DNA of 8,638 nucleotides from Terriglobales bacterium (lineage in GTDB: Bacteria; Acidobacteriota; Terriglobia; Terriglobales; Acidobacteriaceae). Below the pieces are notes generated by a model. The model made no database searches and was not told the origin of the DNA. It saw only the letters and a program-made list of their open reading frames with translations. How positions within the stretch are numbered: the stretch's first letter is position 1; each line of letters begins with the position of its first letter. The stretch covers positions 1 through 8,638 of the forward strand of contig JAATFE010000158.1 in NCBI GenBank assembly GCA_015655365.1, read 5' to 3'. Of the stretch, positions 6,997 through 8,638 are shown in pieces. The translations under genes were made by a program, and so were the position numbers.

Positions 6997-7153
6997 TTGT
7001 CATCCTGAGGAGCGCGGCGACGAAGGATCCGCAGTTGCTTTTCGGCCCATTTCCGGCACGATGGCGCAGGTTTGCCCTCGTCGCTTCTCCATCCAGCATC
7101 GCAAAGCGGGAAAAAACAGATGCAGATCCTTCACTGCGTTACAAGGATGACAA
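6997..7153. repeat. Inverted-repeat element, MITE/REP-like (157 bp)
   Basis: The two ends are inverted copies. TTGTCATCCT at 6997-7006 matches the reverse complement of 7144-7153 exactly, and GAAGGATCCGCA at 7022-7033 matches the reverse complement of TGCAGATCCTTC (7121-7132) at 11 of 12 positions. The arms are separated by about 90 bp with no coding sequence, so it cannot encode its own transposase. No clear target-site duplication is seen. The 'CATCCTGAGGAGCG...CGAAGGATC' end resembles a highly repeated intergenic sequence I remember from acidobacterial and related genomes. Copy number cannot be judged from one window. Confidence 0.6.
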
Positions 7154-7210
7154 ACGTCGCGCGCAACGAGATTTGAAATGCGATTGCCCTGCAAGGATCG
7201 CGGATTAACC

Positions 7211-7239
7211 TTGTACCCGTTTTGGGAACATGGTACTTT
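7211..7239 (+). promoter_or_regulatory. Candidate higBA promoter and HigA operator
   Basis: TGTACCC-GTTTT-GGGAACA (7212-7230) is an imperfect palindrome matching at 6 of 7 positions per arm, a size and position suited to an autoregulatory HigA dimer. It overlaps a weak promoter candidate: TTGTAC at 7211-7216 and, after 17 bp, TACTTT at 7234-7239, preceded by TGG as in an extended -10. A start about 7 nt downstream would fall at or near the higB GTG at 7246. Both promoter boxes match the consensus poorly; the palindrome is the stronger observation. Confidence 0.5.
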
Positions 7240-7245
7240 ATTGGT

Positions 7246-7584
7246 GTGCGCATCATTGCCCGCAGTACGTTGACGCGGTTTGTCGAAAAGCTGGAGGGAC
7301 ACAAGGACCAGCGTGCGGTGAAGGCCGCTCTCGATTCCTGGTTTCAAGAGGTGCGACAAGCGCAGTGGAAGACTTCATCCGATGTGAAGGCAGGTTATGC
7401 CCACGCTAGCATTATTGGAGCGGATCGGGTGGTCTTCAACATCAAGGGAAATGCATATCGTCTGGTGGTGGCAGTGGATTATATGCGCGGCACTGTCTTT
7501 ATTAAATGGCTGGGAACGCACAAACAGTACGACGCAATCGATGTGAGGACGATCCAGTATGCAACTGAAACCCATCAAGACTGA
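7246..7584 (+). CDS. higB: HigB family toxin (mRNA interferase)
   Basis: A 112-residue type II toxin of the HigB family (RelE/ParE-like fold), which cleaves mRNA, usually on the ribosome, when its antitoxin is lost. Family landmarks are RIIARSTL at the N-terminus, a central AALDSWFQEV helix, RVVFNIKGN (61-69), YRLVVAVDY (71-79), and VFIKWLGTH followed by QYD (84-96). H92 and Y95 in the GTH..YD motif are the likely active-site residues. The GTG at 7246 is chosen because it begins the conserved MRIIARS start; an in-frame TTG at 7222 lies inside the operator palindrome and adds eight residues that do not fit the family. No Shine-Dalgarno precedes the GTG, so the mRNA may be leaderless or nearly so. 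The toxin comes first and overlaps higA by 26 nt, the usual HigBA order. Composition looks less GC-rich than the operons to the left, consistent with mobile toxin-antitoxin loci. Confidence 0.92.
   Translation: MRIIARSTLTRFVEKLEGHKDQRAVKAALDSWFQEVRQAQWKTSSDVKAGYAHASIIGADRVVFNIKGNAYRLVVAVDYMRGTVFIKWLGTHKQYDAIDVRTIQYATETHQD
7545..7549 (+). promoter_or_regulatory. Ribosome binding site of higA inside higB
   Basis: GAGGA ends 9 nt before the higA ATG at 7559 and lies within the toxin coding sequence. It gives the antitoxin a proper Shine-Dalgarno while the toxin has none, which would favour antitoxin over toxin translation from the shared mRNA. Confidence 0.6.
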
Positions 7585-7942
7585 AGCCGACCATGAGGCC
7601 GCCCTGGGAGAGATCGAGCGTCTGTGGGGCGCGGAGGAAGGCACTGCCGACGGGGACCGCTTGGAGATTCTAACGACGTTAGTGGAAGCCTACGAAGAGG
7701 CGCATTTTCCCATGGATATGCCGGATCCGATTGATGCCATCAAGTTCAGGCTGGAACAGCAAGGCGAGGACAAGAAAGCGCTTATCGGAATCATCGGCAA
7801 TCGAACCCGGGTCTATGAAGTTCTGCGCGGAGATCGCGCCTTGTCGCTGACCATGATCCGGCAACTGAATCGGCACCTCAACATTCCCGCGGAAATCCTG
7901 ATTCAGCCCATTCGTACGCGGAAGAAGAAACAGGCGGCTTGA
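7559..7942 (+). CDS. higA: HigA family antitoxin
   Basis: A 127-residue antitoxin of the HigA family (COG5499-like), which binds and neutralises HigB and represses the shared promoter. The N-terminal part (about 1-65) is acidic and helical (EADHEAALGEIERLWG, then EILTTLVEAYEEAHFP), the region expected to contact the toxin. The C-terminal part (about 71-115) is a Xre/Cro-type helix-turn-helix: DKKALIGIIGNRTRVYEVL, then GDRALSLTMIRQLNRHLNIP. A basic tail, RTRKKKQAA, ends the protein. The frame opens 26 nt before the higB stop. The palindrome at 7212-7230 is its likely operator. Both partners look intact and full length. Confidence 0.92.
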   Translation: MQLKPIKTEADHEAALGEIERLWGAEEGTADGDRLEILTTLVEAYEEAHFPMDMPDPIDAIKFRLEQQGEDKKALIGIIGNRTRVYEVLRGDRALSLTMIRQLNRHLNIPAEILIQPIRTRKKKQAA

Positions 7943-8314
7943 AGAGTTGTTGGGCCATTTCGGTCCCATCCTTGGACGAGTTCTGTGCTGGTTGGACTCT
8001 TCCAAATGTGCCTGGAGACATGGATTCAAACTGATTCTTTGTGCCAGTGTCGTTGCTTGTCGCAGTCATTGCTTCGGCGTTCCACGCTGCCTGTGTCTGA
8101 AACAGATGCGCTCACTTGCCTATTGGGTGTAGTTATCCTCTAACCTCTTCCTGCCTCTTGTCCTCGCAACGCCTTTCCGCGTTTCCTCATGGTTCCCTTA
8201 TACCGATCCTGCTAAAAGCAAGAGAACAGGGCTGTGCTGGCTGACTGCATCATCCGCATCCCTCTTGCCATCGCTCCCCCTGATTTTGCGCCCAAGAAAG
8301 CTCGCGGCCCCTTC
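7943..8314. other. Intergenic stretch without a recognisable gene
   Basis: About 370 bp between higA and the ATP-grasp gene. The short open frames on both strands lack a Shine-Dalgarno and any family resemblance. I see no terminator with a T-run after higA, and only a weak 5-bp hairpin near 8168-8183 (AACGC...GCGTT). The promoter of the downstream gene presumably lies here; TATACC at 8199-8204 resembles a -10 box but has no good -35 partner. Lower GC content than the coding regions suggests genuine non-coding DNA or decayed remnants. Confidence 0.5.
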
Positions 8315-8638
8315 ATGAACGCTGGCCAATCGGTGGAATTGGAAACGCTGTTCGGAGACTATCCGCTGGACCGCGCCTTCGACGAGATGCGCGCGGATGG
8401 CGGAGAGGTGCGCCCCCACTACCAGGCGCTGGCCGAGACTCTGGCGCGCCTGCCCAAAGAGGAATTGCAGCGGCGCAAGCAGTCGGCGGACCTGTCGTTC
8501 CTGAACCAGGGCATCACCTTCACCGTTTACGGCCGCGACGAGGGCACCGAGCGCATCTTTCCCTACGACCTGCTTCCGCGCCTGATCAGCGCCCAGGAGT
8601 GGGACCGCATCGAGCGCGGGCTCACCCAGCGCATCACC
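8315..8638 (+). CDS. Circularly permuted type 2 ATP-grasp protein, N-terminal part
   Basis: The first 108 codons are open to the window edge with no stop. The sequence matches the N-terminus of circularly permuted ATP-grasp proteins (DUF404/CP_ATPgrasp families): FDEMRADGGEVRPHY (22-36), then ALAETLARLPKEEL, FLNQGITFTVYG (about 61-72), GTERIFPYDLLPRLI (about 76-90) and WDRIERGLTQRI at the end. The family is thought to carry out ATP-dependent carboxylate-amine (peptide-type) ligation, but most members, including this subgroup, have no proven substrate; they are often followed by alpha-E domain and transglutaminase-like genes, which would lie beyond this window. The ATG at 8315 is the likely start, although no clear Shine-Dalgarno precedes it; the frame stays open upstream to 8216 and a GTG at 8234 is an alternative. 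The ATP-binding and metal residues lie in the missing part, so activity cannot be judged. Confidence 0.88.
   Translation, partial: MNAGQSVELETLFGDYPLDRAFDEMRADGGEVRPHYQALAETLARLPKEELQRRKQSADLSFLNQGITFTVYGRDEGTERIFPYDLLPRLISAQEWDRIERGLTQRIT

Noticed and set aside
7947..8132. Small plus-strand frame after higA
   Set aside because: Cys-rich random-looking peptide without a ribosome binding site or recognisable domain.
8234..8314. GTG at 8234 as the start of the ATP-grasp protein
   Set aside because: It would add 27 residues that do not resemble the family N-terminus, and no good Shine-Dalgarno precedes it; kept only as an alternative.
1..8638. CRISPR array, tRNA or rRNA genes, full insertion sequence
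   Set aside because: I read through for spaced direct repeats, tRNA-like cloverleaf ends and transposase motifs and found none; the only repeat-like element is the inverted-repeat stretch at 6997-7153.

Overview
The window looks like a chromosomal segment of a GC-rich soil-type bacterium, most plausibly an acidobacterium (Acidobacteriota). This rests on the gene families (a non-Bacteroidetes-type S46 peptidase, a Thr/Ser-rich Ig-repeat lipoprotein, a secreted CocE-type hydrolase), the base composition, and a dispersed-looking repeat with a 'TGTCATCCTGAGGAGCG' end that I remember from such genomes. The assignment is inference; there is no rRNA gene or taxonomic marker here.

Left half, minus strand (about 5103 down to 72): three tightly spaced genes, almost certainly one operon. 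In transcription order they are (1) a secreted CocE/NonD-family alpha/beta hydrolase with the catalytic triad and carboxylate cluster of alpha-amino acid ester hydrolases, (2) a small lipoprotein made of three Ig-like repeats, and (3) an S46-family dipeptidyl peptidase. A strong hairpin at 22-48 closes the unit. Gaps between genes are 32 and 12 nt and each gene has its own Shine-Dalgarno. The S46 gene is broken by a one-base frameshift near 1680-1688, which is either a real lesion or a sequence error. All three products carry export signals, so the operon looks like an envelope or periplasmic module for breaking down peptides or amino-acyl compounds with a free amino end.

Centre, plus strand: a divergent 214-bp intergenic region, then glnA (5318-6748), a catalytically intact type I glutamine synthetase that lacks the adenylylation loop of the enterobacterial enzyme. 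After glnA comes a 470-bp non-coding stretch rich in hairpins: a 10-bp perfect stem (6785-6810), a 12-bp stem followed by a T-rich run that is the best terminator candidate (6886-6942), and a 157-bp inverted-repeat element (6997-7153) resembling a dispersed MITE/REP-like repeat.

Right part, plus strand: a type II toxin-antitoxin pair in the toxin-first order of HigBA (higB 7246-7584, higA 7559-7942, overlapping by 26 nt), with a palindromic operator candidate at 7212-7230 directly upstream of the toxin's GTG start. After about 370 bp with no convincing gene, the window ends inside the N-terminus of a circularly permuted type 2 ATP-grasp protein (8315 onward, no stop in the window).

I did not find a clearly new system. 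The points most worth a second look are the pairing of an AEH-like hydrolase with a DPP7-like S46 peptidase around an Ig-repeat lipoprotein, the frameshift in the peptidase, and the unusual regulatory architecture of the glutamine synthetase.
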